A stretch of 15,507 nucleotides of DNA, taken from positions 1 to 15,507 of the forward strand of contig QHZK01000069.1 of the NCBI GenBank assembly GCA_003224635.1, in the 5' to 3' direction. This DNA comes from Acidobacteriota bacterium (GTDB lineage: Bacteria; Acidobacteriota; Terriglobia; UBA7540). A model generated the notes under the pieces. The model saw only the letters and a list, made by a program, of their open reading frames with translations, had not been told where the DNA came from and did no database searches. Below, in pieces: positions 7,526 through 14,188 of this stretch. The position numbers and the translations under genes are program-made. Each line of letters begins with the position of its first letter. Position 1 is the stretch's first letter.

Positions 7526-8023
7526 ATGACAGTATCCATTCGCCCCTTTGAGGTCTCCGATTGGCCCTCGCTTTGGCCGATCCTTCACGCCACGTTCTCT
7601 AAAGGCGACACATACACTTACTCGTCGGACGCAAGCGAAGATGAAATCCGCACCGCTTGGACAAAGATTCCCAGAGCCACTTTTGTAGCCTGTGATGAGT
7701 CCGGACAGATTCTTGGTACTTACTACATCAAGCCAAATCAACCGGGCAATGGCTCGCATGTATGCAACTGCGGTTACGTCGTTTCGGAAAAGGCTCGCGG
7801 CAAGGGCGTAGCTTCTCTCATGTGCGAGCATTCGCAATCAACAGCCGTTGCTCTTGGCTTTCTAGCCATGCAGTTCAATTTTGTCGTTTCTACCAACAGT
7901 GGAGCTGTTCGCCTCTGGCAGAAACTCGGATACGACATTGTCGGCACTCTTCCGCGTGCCTTTCGTCACCCGCAGGCGGGTCTTGTCGATGCCTACGTCA
8001 TGTATAAGTGGCTGGCAATCTAA
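7526..8023 (+). CDS. GNAT-family N-acetyltransferase (cassette 1)
   Basis: This 165-residue protein is predicted to transfer an acetyl group from acetyl-CoA to an unknown amine acceptor. It starts MTVSIRPFEVSDWPSLWPIL, the common N-terminus of the family. The acetyl-CoA loop is GYVVSEKARGKGVASLM (R-G-x-G-x-A type), followed by the strand/helix segment TNSGAVRLWQKLGYDIVGTL. The length is normal and the frame intact. The ATG lies only five bases after the GTTAGAT core, with no ribosome site between, so translation must start from a short or shared leader. The TAA stop (8021-8023) is inside the left arm of the following attC. As first cassette it would be the best expressed from any array promoter. 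Substrate unknown. Confidence 0.9.
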   Translation: MTVSIRPFEVSDWPSLWPILHATFSKGDTYTYSSDASEDEIRTAWTKIPRATFVACDESGQILGTYYIKPNQPGNGSHVCNCGYVVSEKARGKGVASLMCEHSQSTAVALGFLAMQFNFVVSTNSGAVRLWQKLGYDIVGTLPRAFRHPQAGLVDAYVMYKWLAI

Positions 8024-8107
8024 CAAGGCGTTGCACGCGACGCCGCTCGCCCTGCGGGCTCGCGGTTCCCTTGCTGCGCTCGGCGCGCGTGAACGCCGGC
8101 GTTAGCC
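8018..8107 (+). other. attC site 1, complete
   Basis: Left core ATCTAAC (8018-8024) and right core GTTAGCC (8101-8107) bound a 90-base site. The arms pair: TAACAAGGCGTTGCACGCG on the left against the complement of CGCGTGAACGCCGGCGTTA on the right. One unpaired G on the left arm (GTTGCAC against GTGAAC) is the extrahelical base that sets strand choice. The right core departs from GTTRRRY at one position. The middle is a GC-rich variable terminal structure. Confidence 0.85.
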
Positions 8108-8145
8108 AGCCTGTCGACCGGTTGCCACTTGATTTGAGGGAAGCC

Positions 8146-9413
8146 ATGGGCAGGAACATCACAACCGCTGCGTGGTTCGGCTTGATATCCATGTCCCTGT
8201 GCCTGGTGGATCCAGCAGCAGCCCAGGTCGATCAGCAGCGTGCCGAAGCTTACTTTAAGGAAGCAGATGCCATTTGTCAGCGCGACGGCGGGCGACTCTG
8301 GGGGATCTCGTTGTGCGGGCCCATGGTGATAGCTGATGCGCGGACCCGAACGCTCGCGACAAGTCAAGCTCGCCCAATAGGGGAAGAGCCACGATCCATC
8401 GGGTTCGCGAAGGCGCCCATCGAGTGGGGTGGCGCGCCTTGGGCTGCCTACATCTGGGACTTCATAACTCCCCTATCGCCCCGGGCGCGAGGCGAGTTGA
8501 TGATGCACGAGCTCTTCCATCGAATTCAGCCAGACCTCGGGCTGATTACCCCAGGCGCGCAGAATAGGCATTTGGACACAGTCGAGGGACGAGTCTGGTT
8601 GCGACTCGAGTGGCCGGCGCTGGCGCGGGCGCTCAGTCCGTCTGGTGAGGACCGCAAGCGCGCTGTGAGCGATGCGGCCGCCTTCCGATTGACGCGCCGG
8701 GCGGGATTTCCCAATGCCGCAGAGACTGAGCGCGTCGAAGAAATCCGGGAAGGCCTCGCCCAATACACCGCGACGGTCGTCACGGCAGCATCGCCTGCTG
8801 AGGCAGTCGGCACTGCTCTCGAGCAGCTGGCGGCAACGGAGAAGCAAGAGACGTTCGTGCAGACATTCGCGCCTACCTCGGGCGTGTTGTACGGAATTCT
8901 CCTCGATGTCTCGTCGGCCGATTGGAGGCGCCGGGTGCGTGCCGACTCGGATCTCGGACAGATGCTGATGGCTGCCTTGGATGCCGATGCAGCCCCGAAT
9001 GCTGTCGAAGCCTCCACCCGGTACGGTGGCGCCGAACGGCGGGCTGCAGAGCAACGGCGGGATGATCAGCGGAGCTTTTTAGTGCTCGAGCTGCGACGAC
9101 GCTTCGTCGATGGCCCCGTGTTTCTAGTGCCGTCAGGCGGGGGCGGAACGTTTGACGCGCGAGGAGCCACGCCCATTCCTGGAATCGGGACGGTGTACTT
9201 TTCCCGGTACAGCCTCAAGGGTGAATGGGGAGCTTGGAGGCGACCAACGGCGTCTTGATAAATGACGACGGGACGAAACGGGTGGCAGGCCCGGTCCGCG
9301 TTGAAGGCGCCACCCTCACTGGCGACGGCTGGAGGGTGACAGTTGCGCCAGGGTGGGGTCTGCGGTCTGGGCCTCGTGCCAGCGATTATCAGATCGTTCG
9401 CGAGTCACGGTAG
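8146..9413 (+). pseudogene. Secreted HExxH metallopeptidase-like protein, one frameshift near the end (cassette 2)
   Basis: ATG 8146 has GAGGG upstream and starts a signal peptide of 26 residues (hydrophobic AAWFGLISMSLCLV, cleavage after AAA). The mature part contains MMHELFHRIQPDLG, an HExxH zinc motif at residues 121-125, and later EEIREGLAQYTATV, where the Glu could be a third ligand as in gluzincins. No named peptidase family is recognised, so activity is inferred. The first frame stops at 9256, but the coding sequence continues in the next frame from about 9225 (GSLEATNGVLINDDGTKRVA) to TAG 9411. A one-base loss in the G-run at 9227-9230 explains this and could be a sequencing error. 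The joined protein is about 422 residues. This is an unusually long cassette (8102-9544). Confidence 0.75.
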
Positions 9414-9440
9414 AACAATCGCGGGAACCTGAAGGCGGCT

Positions 9441-9550
9441 GGCTAACACGGCGCTTCAGCCGGCGGCCGGAGACCTCGATTGTGGTGGTGCAGAGGCTCT
9501 CGTGTGAGTCCACGCTTGTGGCCGGCCGCGGCTGAGCGCCGGAGTTAGCG
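9441..9550 (+). other. attC site 2, complete
   Basis: The left arm starts GGCTAAC (9441-9447) and the right core is GTTAGCG (9544-9550), 110 bases apart. The arms are near-perfect complements. Left GGCGCTTCAGCCGG pairs with the complement of right CCGCGGCTGAGCGCC, leaving one extra T on the left. Both cores are slightly off consensus at their outer positions. Confidence 0.82.
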
Positions 9551-9650
9551 GGACTTGAGGTGCAATGAGCGTCGCGACCGGCATACTCGTTGCGCACGCG
9601 GTCACACTTACTCTAGCCTGGTAAAGACAGTTTACTGTATGGAGGTTGTC

Positions 9651-10124
9651 ATGGGAACCCAAGCCGCGGTGAATCCATCGGAAGAGACGATCCGGATCGG
9701 GCCGCTCGGCATTCGCTTTCTCCTGACCGGCGACGACACCAACGGCAGCGTCTCCGTCTTCGAAGTGACCGTCCCGGCCGGGCAGAAGCTGGCCGCCCCA
9801 GCCCACAAGAACGACGCTTACGAGGAGACGCTCTACGGGATCGAGGGTGTGATGACCTGGACCATCGACGGCAAGGCCATCGAGGTCGGGCCGGGCCAAG
9901 CCGTGTGCATCCCGCGCGGCGCCGTCCATCGCTTCGACAACTTCGGCACGGAGGATGCGAAACAGCTGTCGATCGTCACTCCGGCGATCATGGGTCCGGC
10001 CTACTTTCGGGAAGCCAGCGAGGTCGTGAATGCCGCCGCGGGCGGGCCACCGGACGCGGCCAAGATGGTCGAGGTCTTCCGGCGACATGGGATGACGATT
10101 GCTGCACCGCCGCCGAGGCGTTAG
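9651..10124 (+). CDS. Cupin-domain protein (cassette 3)
   Basis: This 157-residue protein has a single cupin barrel. Visible motifs are HKNDAYEETLYGIEG, with the metal-binding His and Glu, and the second motif IPRGAVHRFDNFG with His. Strands between carry a Gly/Asp-rich pattern (TWTIDGKAIEVGPGQ). Function in the cupin family ranges from isomerases to sugar-binding and regulatory roles and cannot be told here. ATG 9651 is chosen because GGAGG lies six bases upstream. ATG 9639, four codons earlier, overlaps that site. It lies about 100 bases after attC 2 and ends 35 bases before attC 3, a single-gene cassette. Confidence 0.85.
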   Translation: MGTQAAVNPSEETIRIGPLGIRFLLTGDDTNGSVSVFEVTVPAGQKLAAPAHKNDAYEETLYGIEGVMTWTIDGKAIEVGPGQAVCIPRGAVHRFDNFGTEDAKQLSIVTPAIMGPAYFREASEVVNAAAGGPPDAAKMVEVFRRHGMTIAAPPPRR

Positions 10125-10158
10125 CCGTCGAAAGGTTGTCTCCACGTGCGAGGGAGCC

Positions 10159-10251
10159 CGCTAACAACCGGCTGAAGCTGACGGCGCGCGGGAGGCCCAC
10201 GGCGGATTCGAGGCGGCGTTCGCGCGCCGCAGCTTAGCCGGGGCGTTGGGC
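10159..10251 (+). other. attC site 3, complete
   Basis: The left core CGCTAAC (10159-10165) and right core GTTGGGC (10245-10251, full match to GTTRRRY) bound a 93-base site. Left CCGGCTGAAGCTGACGGCG pairs with the complement of CGCCGCAGCTTAGCCGG. A G and an A are unpaired on the left, the usual asymmetry of attC. The outer left base is off consensus. Confidence 0.85.
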
Positions 10252-10268
10252 GGACGCGAGGTGCGCGG

Positions 10269-10709
10269 ATGAGGAAGATTCTATGGCTCATTCCGTCGAT
10301 ATGTTGCCTCGTCGGGTGGTGGGGCTCAATCGTCGGTCCACGGAAGCTGGTCGCATTCGGCGTAGTCGGCTTCCTGGGTGGTGGCCTGCTGTCGTATTGG
10401 GCTGGTAAAGGTCCAAGGGTAGGCGCAGGCCTAGGGCGGAATTGGGTGATACTGACCGTGGCGCAGGTTGCGCTCGTCCTTGTTGCGATCGCATGCCTGA
10501 TCGGCATGTTCGCGAGTTCCAGGGGCGGCGGCGTAGCGGATTCGCCAGCGCTTGAGGTGCGGGCCAAGTACGAGCTCATGAGCCATGGTCACAGAGCCGA
10601 AGTCTCGCGGACGCGTTACGTCATCGCGAGCGCGTCGTTCAGCACGGGATGGCATGCTTTGGCATTGCTCGCGAATGTCGGGGCTCTGAAGCGACGCTTT
10701 GCGAGTTAG
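10269..10709 (+). CDS. Small membrane protein, unknown function (cassette 4)
   Basis: This 146-residue protein has about three membrane segments: LIPSICCLVGWWGSIVG, then LVAFGVVGFLGGGLLSYWAG, then VILTVAQVALVLVAIACLIG continuing into MFASS. A polar C-terminal region of about 60 residues (GGGVADSPALEVRAKYELMS onward) follows. No family is recognised. ATG 10269 has GAGG eight bases upstream. It sits 18 bases after the right core of attC 3 and ends nine bases before attC 4, a tightly packed cassette. Confidence 0.7.
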   Translation: MRKILWLIPSICCLVGWWGSIVGPRKLVAFGVVGFLGGGLLSYWAGKGPRVGAGLGRNWVILTVAQVALVLVAIACLIGMFASSRGGGVADSPALEVRAKYELMSHGHRAEVSRTRYVIASASFSTGWHALALLANVGALKRRFAS

Positions 10710-10717
10710 CGCGCGCC

Positions 10718-10825
10718 GCCCAACGACGCGTTGCAGCGCATGAAGCGCGGGCATCCGAACTACGCTTACGTCCTTATAATGAAGTCGTCGTTTATCGCGC
10801 TTCAGCGCTGAACGCGGTGTTAGAC
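10718..10825 (+). other. attC site 4, complete
   Basis: The left core GCCCAAC (10718-10724) and right core GTTAGAC (10819-10825) both fit consensus. The arms GCGTTGCAGCGCATGAAGCG and the complement of CGCTTCAGCGCTGAACGC pair with a G and an A unpaired on the left. The site is 108 bases long, and the terminal loop region contains less GC-rich sequence. Confidence 0.87.
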
Positions 10826-10876
10826 GGCTGCGCGTATCGGCGCGCTCCTAGGCTCTTGGCAACGGAGATCGGGCTC

Positions 10877-11422
10877 GTGACGAAGCGTCGCAAAGTCATC
10901 GTCCAAATCGCGACCAGCGCGGACGGCTATATCGCGCGTTCCGACGGCGATCTCGAATGGCTGACGTCCCGCCCGGCACCAAAAGGTTTCTATGGCACGA
11001 ACGCCTTCATGAGGTCGATTGACACGAAGGTGCTTGGCCGGAAGACCTAGGAGGTGAGCCTGCGAATGGGAGCGAAGTTCGACTCACAGGGTCGGAACAT
11101 CGTTTTCTCCCGTCATCCGCCGCCAGCTGACGCCCCGTCAGGCGTGGAGTTCGTGAACGATGCAATCGGCCCATTCGTGAGCCGTCTTCGAGAGCAGCCT
11201 GGCAAGGATATCTGGTTGATGGGCGGTGGCGAGATCATCGCCTCGTTTCTTGATGCGCAGGCGATCGACGAGTTCGTCATCAGTGTGGCCCCCGTTTTCA
11301 TTGGGGATGGCATCCCATTGATAGCGCGGCGTCGTCGTCACGTGCCCTTGGATTTGCACTCCATTGATCGCTTCGAGGATGGTCTGGTTCAACTGCATTA
11401 CCGCGTTCAGAAGCAACCTTGA
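10877..11422 (+). pseudogene. Dihydrofolate reductase / RibD C-terminal-family protein with internal amber stop (cassette 5)
   Basis: GTG 10877 (GGAG upstream) begins MTKRRKVIVQIATSADGYIA, the typical start of this NADPH-dependent reductase-like family. It continues through LEWLTSR and TKVLGRKT. A TAG at 11048-11050 falls where relatives have tyrosine (GRKTYE). The same frame then carries on undisturbed with VSLRMGAKF, KDIWLMGGGEIIASFLDAQ, FVISVAPVFIGDGIPLIA, and a stop at 11420. Total length is 181 codons, normal for the family. The damage is a single base change, so the upstream 57 residues and the rest may be expressed separately. Substrate unknown; some relatives act in riboflavin or folate metabolism. 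Confidence 0.82.
11048..11068 (+). promoter_or_regulatory. Amber stop overlapping a strong ribosome-binding site and ATG
   Basis: The stop TAG is part of AGGAGGTGA, an excellent Shine-Dalgarno match, eight bases before an in-frame ATG at 11066. The change that created the stop also completed this site. Ribosomes ending at the stop could restart at ATG 11066 and make the C-terminal two thirds of the reductase-like protein. Restart is inferred from sequence only. Confidence 0.55.
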
Positions 11423-11468
11423 TGACGCTGCATCCCACGCGAACGGAACGGTCTGTGGTTCTGGTGCC

Positions 11469-11504
11469 GTCTAACATTGCGTTGAAGCTGCCTTAGGCGG
11501 CGCC
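11469..11504 (+). other. Half attC, left arm only (after cassette 5)
   Basis: The left core GTCTAAC (11469-11475) matches consensus and is followed by ATTGCGTTGAAGCTGCC, the arm seen in complete sites. No complementary right arm or GTTRRRY core follows before the lipoprotein gene at 11610. The site is therefore not expected to fold as a full attC. Confidence 0.6.
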
Positions 11505-11609
11505 GACAAGTGACGCGCCGCGGCCACCGGAGGGTATCTTCCGGGGAATGACTCACGTCCGCGTTACGGTCATTACCGCTCACTGTGGCGCCCGGCGCGG
11601 GGCCAGACT

Positions 11610-12074
11610 ATGATTGGCCGCTGCAGGGTGCCCATCCTCGGATGTGTCGCCGCCGCCCTCGCGGCGTGCGAGTCCCCTCTATCCCCTGCCGAGCTCCGTG
11701 CGCTGGCTCAGGCCGAGGCACAGTGGACCGCTCGGAGCTTCCAGGACTACGTGATCGAGGTGCGGCAGGCGTGCTTCTGCCCGCCGGAAGTCACACAATG
11801 GGCGCGAGTGGAGGTCATCGCCGGCGCCGTCAATCGTGTTGTCCTCTTGGACAGCGGTGCCGAAGTGCCCCCGGACCAACGCGGGCGGTTCCCCACTGTT
11901 GAGCAGATCTTCAATTACATCCGCTCGGCAAGGGACGACGATTGGCTGAAGGATGTAGTGGTAGAGTTTGACCGTGAGTTCGGATTCCCGACGTACGTCA
12001 GCTTCGTGCCCAAGCCGGCCATTCTCGATGCCGGGGGCGCCTATTACGTACGTCATGCCGGGCCCGTTTCCTGA
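11610..12074 (+). CDS. Lipoprotein, DUF6174-like
   Basis: This 154-residue protein starts with a lipoprotein signal: VPILGCVAAALAAC, with Cys20 as the lipidation site and LAAC as lipobox. The following FQDYVIEVRQACFCPPEVTQ pattern (Tyr then a Cys-Phe-Cys pair) fits the DUF6174 family of small secreted or lipid-anchored proteins of unknown role. The end contains LKDVVVEFDREFGFPTYVSF, a shared feature of that family. It lies between two half-attC sites, so it is not an independently mobile cassette by sequence. The ribosome site is weak (GGGG about ten bases upstream). Confidence 0.75.
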   Translation: MIGRCRVPILGCVAAALAACESPLSPAELRALAQAEAQWTARSFQDYVIEVRQACFCPPEVTQWARVEVIAGAVNRVVLLDSGAEVPPDQRGRFPTVEQIFNYIRSARDDDWLKDVVVEFDREFGFPTYVSFVPKPAILDAGGAYYVRHAGPVS

Positions 12075-12098
12075 CAAGATCGATCGGGACGAGGCGCC

Positions 12099-12132
12099 GC
12101 CTAACAAGCACTCGAAGCTGGCCGGGCGCGCC
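12099..12132 (+). other. Half attC, left arm only (after lipoprotein)
   Basis: The left core GCCTAAC (12099-12105) is followed by AAGCACTCGAAGCTGGCC. The expected complement with a GTTRRRY core is absent before the VOC gene. What follows is a short GGGCGCGCCC palindrome and unrelated sequence. Confidence 0.6.
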
Positions 12133-12204
12133 CAAGTAGGGTAGAATTCCATTTGTGCGCCCGACGCCCCTTTCCCCCAACCCACCACGCCCCTGGAGCA
12201 GCTG

Positions 12205-12570
12205 ATGATCCTCGGTCTGCGCACGGTCATCTATCATGTACCCGACCTGCAACGCGCCAAGGCGTGGTACAGCACGGCCTTCGGCGTTCAACCCTACTTC
12301 GACGAGCCGTTCTACGTCGGCTTCACCATTGGCGGCTACGAACTCGGGCTGGATCCAGACACGAAGGGAGTAGCTCCGGGCACGGGTGGAGCAGTAGCCT
12401 ACTGGGGTGTGCCGGACGTCGACGTGGCGGTCCAGCACTTCACTCGAGCGGGCGCGACCGTCAAGGCGCCCGTTCAGGACGTCGGTGGCGACATTCGTGT
12501 GGCAACGGTCGCCGATCCGTTTGGCAACTTGGTGGGCCTAATTGAGAATCCTCACTTTGTCGCTGCCTAA
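12205..12570 (+). CDS. VOC-fold (glyoxalase/bleomycin-resistance-like) protein
   Basis: This 121-residue protein has the two beta-alpha-beta-beta-beta modules of the vicinal oxygen chelate superfamily. Visible are the start LRTVIYHVPDLQRAKAWYST, the middle WGVPDVDVAVQHFTRAGATV, and the closing VATVADPFGNLVGLIENPHF, where the DPFGN-G segment and a Glu near the end are typical. Members bind metals and act as lyases, dioxygenases or antibiotic-binding proteins; the role here is unknown. Length is normal. GGAG lies six bases before ATG 12205. The TAA stop (12568-12570) is inside the left core of the next attC. Confidence 0.87.
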   Translation: MILGLRTVIYHVPDLQRAKAWYSTAFGVQPYFDEPFYVGFTIGGYELGLDPDTKGVAPGTGGAVAYWGVPDVDVAVQHFTRAGATVKAPVQDVGGDIRVATVADPFGNLVGLIENPHFVAA

Positions 12571-12702
12571 CGGGCGCTTGAAGCTGCCGGCGCCCGGATG
12601 TGGGACGCCATGCGTTGGTGTCCCGGCGAACTCCGTGCCACTGTCAATCCGCGGGGTGCCGACACGGGGTCGGCGCCGCAGGTTAAGCGCATCCCGTTAG
12701 GC
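12565..12702 (+). other. attC site 5, complete
   Basis: The left core GCCTAAC (12565-12571) and right core GTTAGGC (12696-12702) are perfect complements and match consensus. Left GCGCTTGAAGCTGCCGGCG pairs with the complement of CGCCGCAGGTTAAGCGC, with an extra G on the left. At 138 bases it is the longest complete site here. Confidence 0.87.
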
Positions 12703-12740
12703 AGCGCAGGCGAGTCTTAGGCCTAAACGAGGAAGGCCAC

Positions 12741-12989
12741 ATGGACCCTGCTGTGTTTCTTGTCGCACTCATAACAGTTGTGGGGACTGCTGCTGTCACG
12801 ATTGTCAAGGTCGCTCGTCTGTGGGCTACTCGTCGAGAATCACCATCGCCCGACGTCACTGCGCGGCTTGAGGCACTTGAACGCGTTGTTCAGGGCCTCC
12901 AACAGGAGCAAGCAGAAACACAGGAGCGGCTCGATTTCGCAGAGCGTTTGCTCAGCAAGGCACGGGAAGAGCGGCAGATTGGCAGCTAG
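12741..12989 (+). CDS. Membrane-anchored coiled-coil protein, unknown function
   Basis: This 82-residue protein has one N-terminal membrane segment (VFLVALITVVGTAAVTIVKV). Residues 38-80 (PDVTARLEALERVVQGLQQE onward, to KAREERQIGS) form an amphipathic coiled coil with regular leucine/valine spacing. GAGGAAGG precedes ATG 12741. The frame is intact. The topology resembles small accessory or scaffold proteins, but no family is recognised. It ends 23 bases before a half-attC. Confidence 0.65.
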   Translation: MDPAVFLVALITVVGTAAVTIVKVARLWATRRESPSPDVTARLEALERVVQGLQQEQAETQERLDFAERLLSKAREERQIGS

Positions 12990-13011
12990 AGACAACTCCG
13001 CCGACTGCGCT

Positions 13012-13042
13012 GCCTAACAGGCGCTTGAAGCTGGCGGCGCCG
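13012..13042 (+). other. Half attC, left arm only
   Basis: The left core GCCTAAC (13012-13018) and arm AGGCGCTTGAAGCTGGCGGC closely match the left arm of attC site 5. There is no complementary arm before the overlapping small genes at 13067. The sequence passes directly into GGAGGAG, a ribosome site. Confidence 0.6.
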
Positions 13043-13066
13043 GGTCTTGGGAGGAGTTGGATTGAC

Positions 13067-13192
13067 TTGGGAGCTGCCGTCCTTGGCCTCGCCTTGGCGC
13101 TCTCGGGACTTGTGCTCCATTACGTTCACCCAAGCTCCACGCACAGCCACACGCCCGACCCAGCGTCAATGAGGGGCGACCAAGCGCCATGA
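13067..13192 (+). CDS. Small membrane peptide, 41 residues
   Basis: TTG 13067 (GGAGGAG about ten bases upstream) starts a 41-residue frame ending in TGA at 13190. It has one membrane segment (AAVLGLALALSGLVLHYV) and a polar histidine-rich tail. The stop overlaps the next gene's start as ATGA (13189-13192), the classic sign of translational coupling. The start codon is uncertain: ATT at 13061 or codons further upstream are in frame. No family is recognised. Confidence 0.5.
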   Translation: MGAAVLGLALALSGLVLHYVHPSSTHSHTPDPASMRGDQAP

Positions 13193-13467
13193 TGCACACG
13201 GTCAAGGTCATCGTCGGAGGCTTCGTTCTTCTCACTCTATGCCTCCTCATCGGGCGCTGGGTCGGTGATCCTACACCGGCGGTCGGACTCATTGGAGCCA
13301 TCAAAGTGTTTATCCCGCTCTGGCTTGTCGCTGCGGGCATCAACATGTGGGTTGGGGTCTCTAAGGCCGGCTACTCGGTGGCCGAAGAAGCTCCTTTCTT
13401 CCTGGTGGTGTTTGCCGTTCCGAGCGCGGTGGCGCTACTCGTGTTGTGGAGGGTCACGCGTGGCTAG
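13189..13467 (+). CDS. Small membrane protein, three helices
   Basis: This 92-residue protein has hydrophobic segments at VKVIVGGFVLLTLCLLIGRW, AVGLIGAIKVFIPLWLVAAG and FFLVVFAVPSAVALLVLWRV, so it is an integral membrane protein. The start overlaps the previous small gene by ATGA, so the two probably form one translational unit and act together. No family is recognised. It ends 21 bases before the next half-attC. Confidence 0.6.
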   Translation: MMHTVKVIVGGFVLLTLCLLIGRWVGDPTPAVGLIGAIKVFIPLWLVAAGINMWVGVSKAGYSVAEEAPFFLVVFAVPSAVALLVLWRVTRG

Positions 13468-13488
13468 GGGCGATCGCGGCATGTCGTC

Positions 13489-13520
13489 GCCTAACACGCG
13501 CTTGACGGGCGGTGAGCGCT
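13489..13520 (+). other. Half attC, left arm only
   Basis: The left core GCCTAAC (13489-13495) with arm ACGCGCTTGACGGGCGG. No right arm or GTTRRRY core follows before the gene at 13612. It is preceded by CGCGGCATGTCGTC (13475-13488), a 14-base block repeated before the half-site at 15130. Confidence 0.55.
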
Positions 13521-13611
13521 TTGAGGGAAGGGGAGTGTTGTGCCCTGGTGGGCACGAACTATCGTTCAACGACGGATGCGCCCGCGGGCTCGAGGCCCCA
13601 CCGGAGGCTCC

Positions 13612-14064
13612 ATGAACATTTTCCCGATCGCACCGGCGGAGAGCCGCTATCTGTGGTTTCTGATCCCGGTGATCGTCATCCTTCTCGGCGCCATGGTGCT
13701 GGTCGCTACGTCGGTACGTGGCGCTCACTCCTCGAGCTTTGAGATCCGCCCAGAGGGACTGCGATTACGGGGCGATCTCTACGGCCGACTCATCCCGAAG
13801 GCGCAGCTCCGACTGAACCTGGTCCGGCGCGTCGATCTGACGCGGGAACAGGACCTCCGACCGAAGTGGCGCCGGCTGGGAACGGGTCTGCCGGGCTATC
13901 AGGCGGGTTGGTTCCGTCTTCGGAACGGAGACAAGGCGCTGCTGTACCTTACTGATCGCACACGGGCCGTCTACGTGCCTACTACGGCGGGTTACGGTCT
14001 ACTGCTCAGCCCCGCGGATCCGGACGGGTTTCTATCTCGCCTGCGTGCCGTCTTGGGCTCCTGA
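13612..14064 (+). CDS. Membrane protein with bacterial PH-like domain
   Basis: This 150-residue protein has one N-terminal membrane segment (YLWFLIPVIVILLGAMVLVA, about residues 11-32) followed by a soluble domain. In it, FEIRPEGLRLRGDLYGRLIP, the later RLRNGDKALLYLTDRTRAVY and the closing LLLSPADPDGFLSRLRAVLG fit the PH-like domain of small bacterial membrane proteins (bPH_5 type). GGAGG precedes ATG 13612 by five bases. Function unknown. It lies in one block with the cupin gene downstream, with no attC between them. Confidence 0.7.
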   Translation: MNIFPIAPAESRYLWFLIPVIVILLGAMVLVATSVRGAHSSSFEIRPEGLRLRGDLYGRLIPKAQLRLNLVRRVDLTREQDLRPKWRRLGTGLPGYQAGWFRLRNGDKALLYLTDRTRAVYVPTTAGYGLLLSPADPDGFLSRLRAVLGS

Positions 14065-14188
14065 GGAAGGCGTAAGTGAGCAGGGAGTGCCGGGGGCACC
14101 CTACGGCCCCAGCGTGGGACTTGTTCTTGTTGCTCCCCGGCTTCCGGCCGCATAATTCAACCAGGCGACTACTCCCAGGAATGGCACT

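Noticed and set aside
8473..9054. Minus-strand frames of 160-190 codons
   Set aside because: They are antisense to the metallopeptidase-like gene, and composition explains their length.
9456..10145. Minus-strand frame of 229 codons opposite the cupin
   Set aside because: It spans attC site 2 and lies antisense to a clear cupin gene with a ribosome site.
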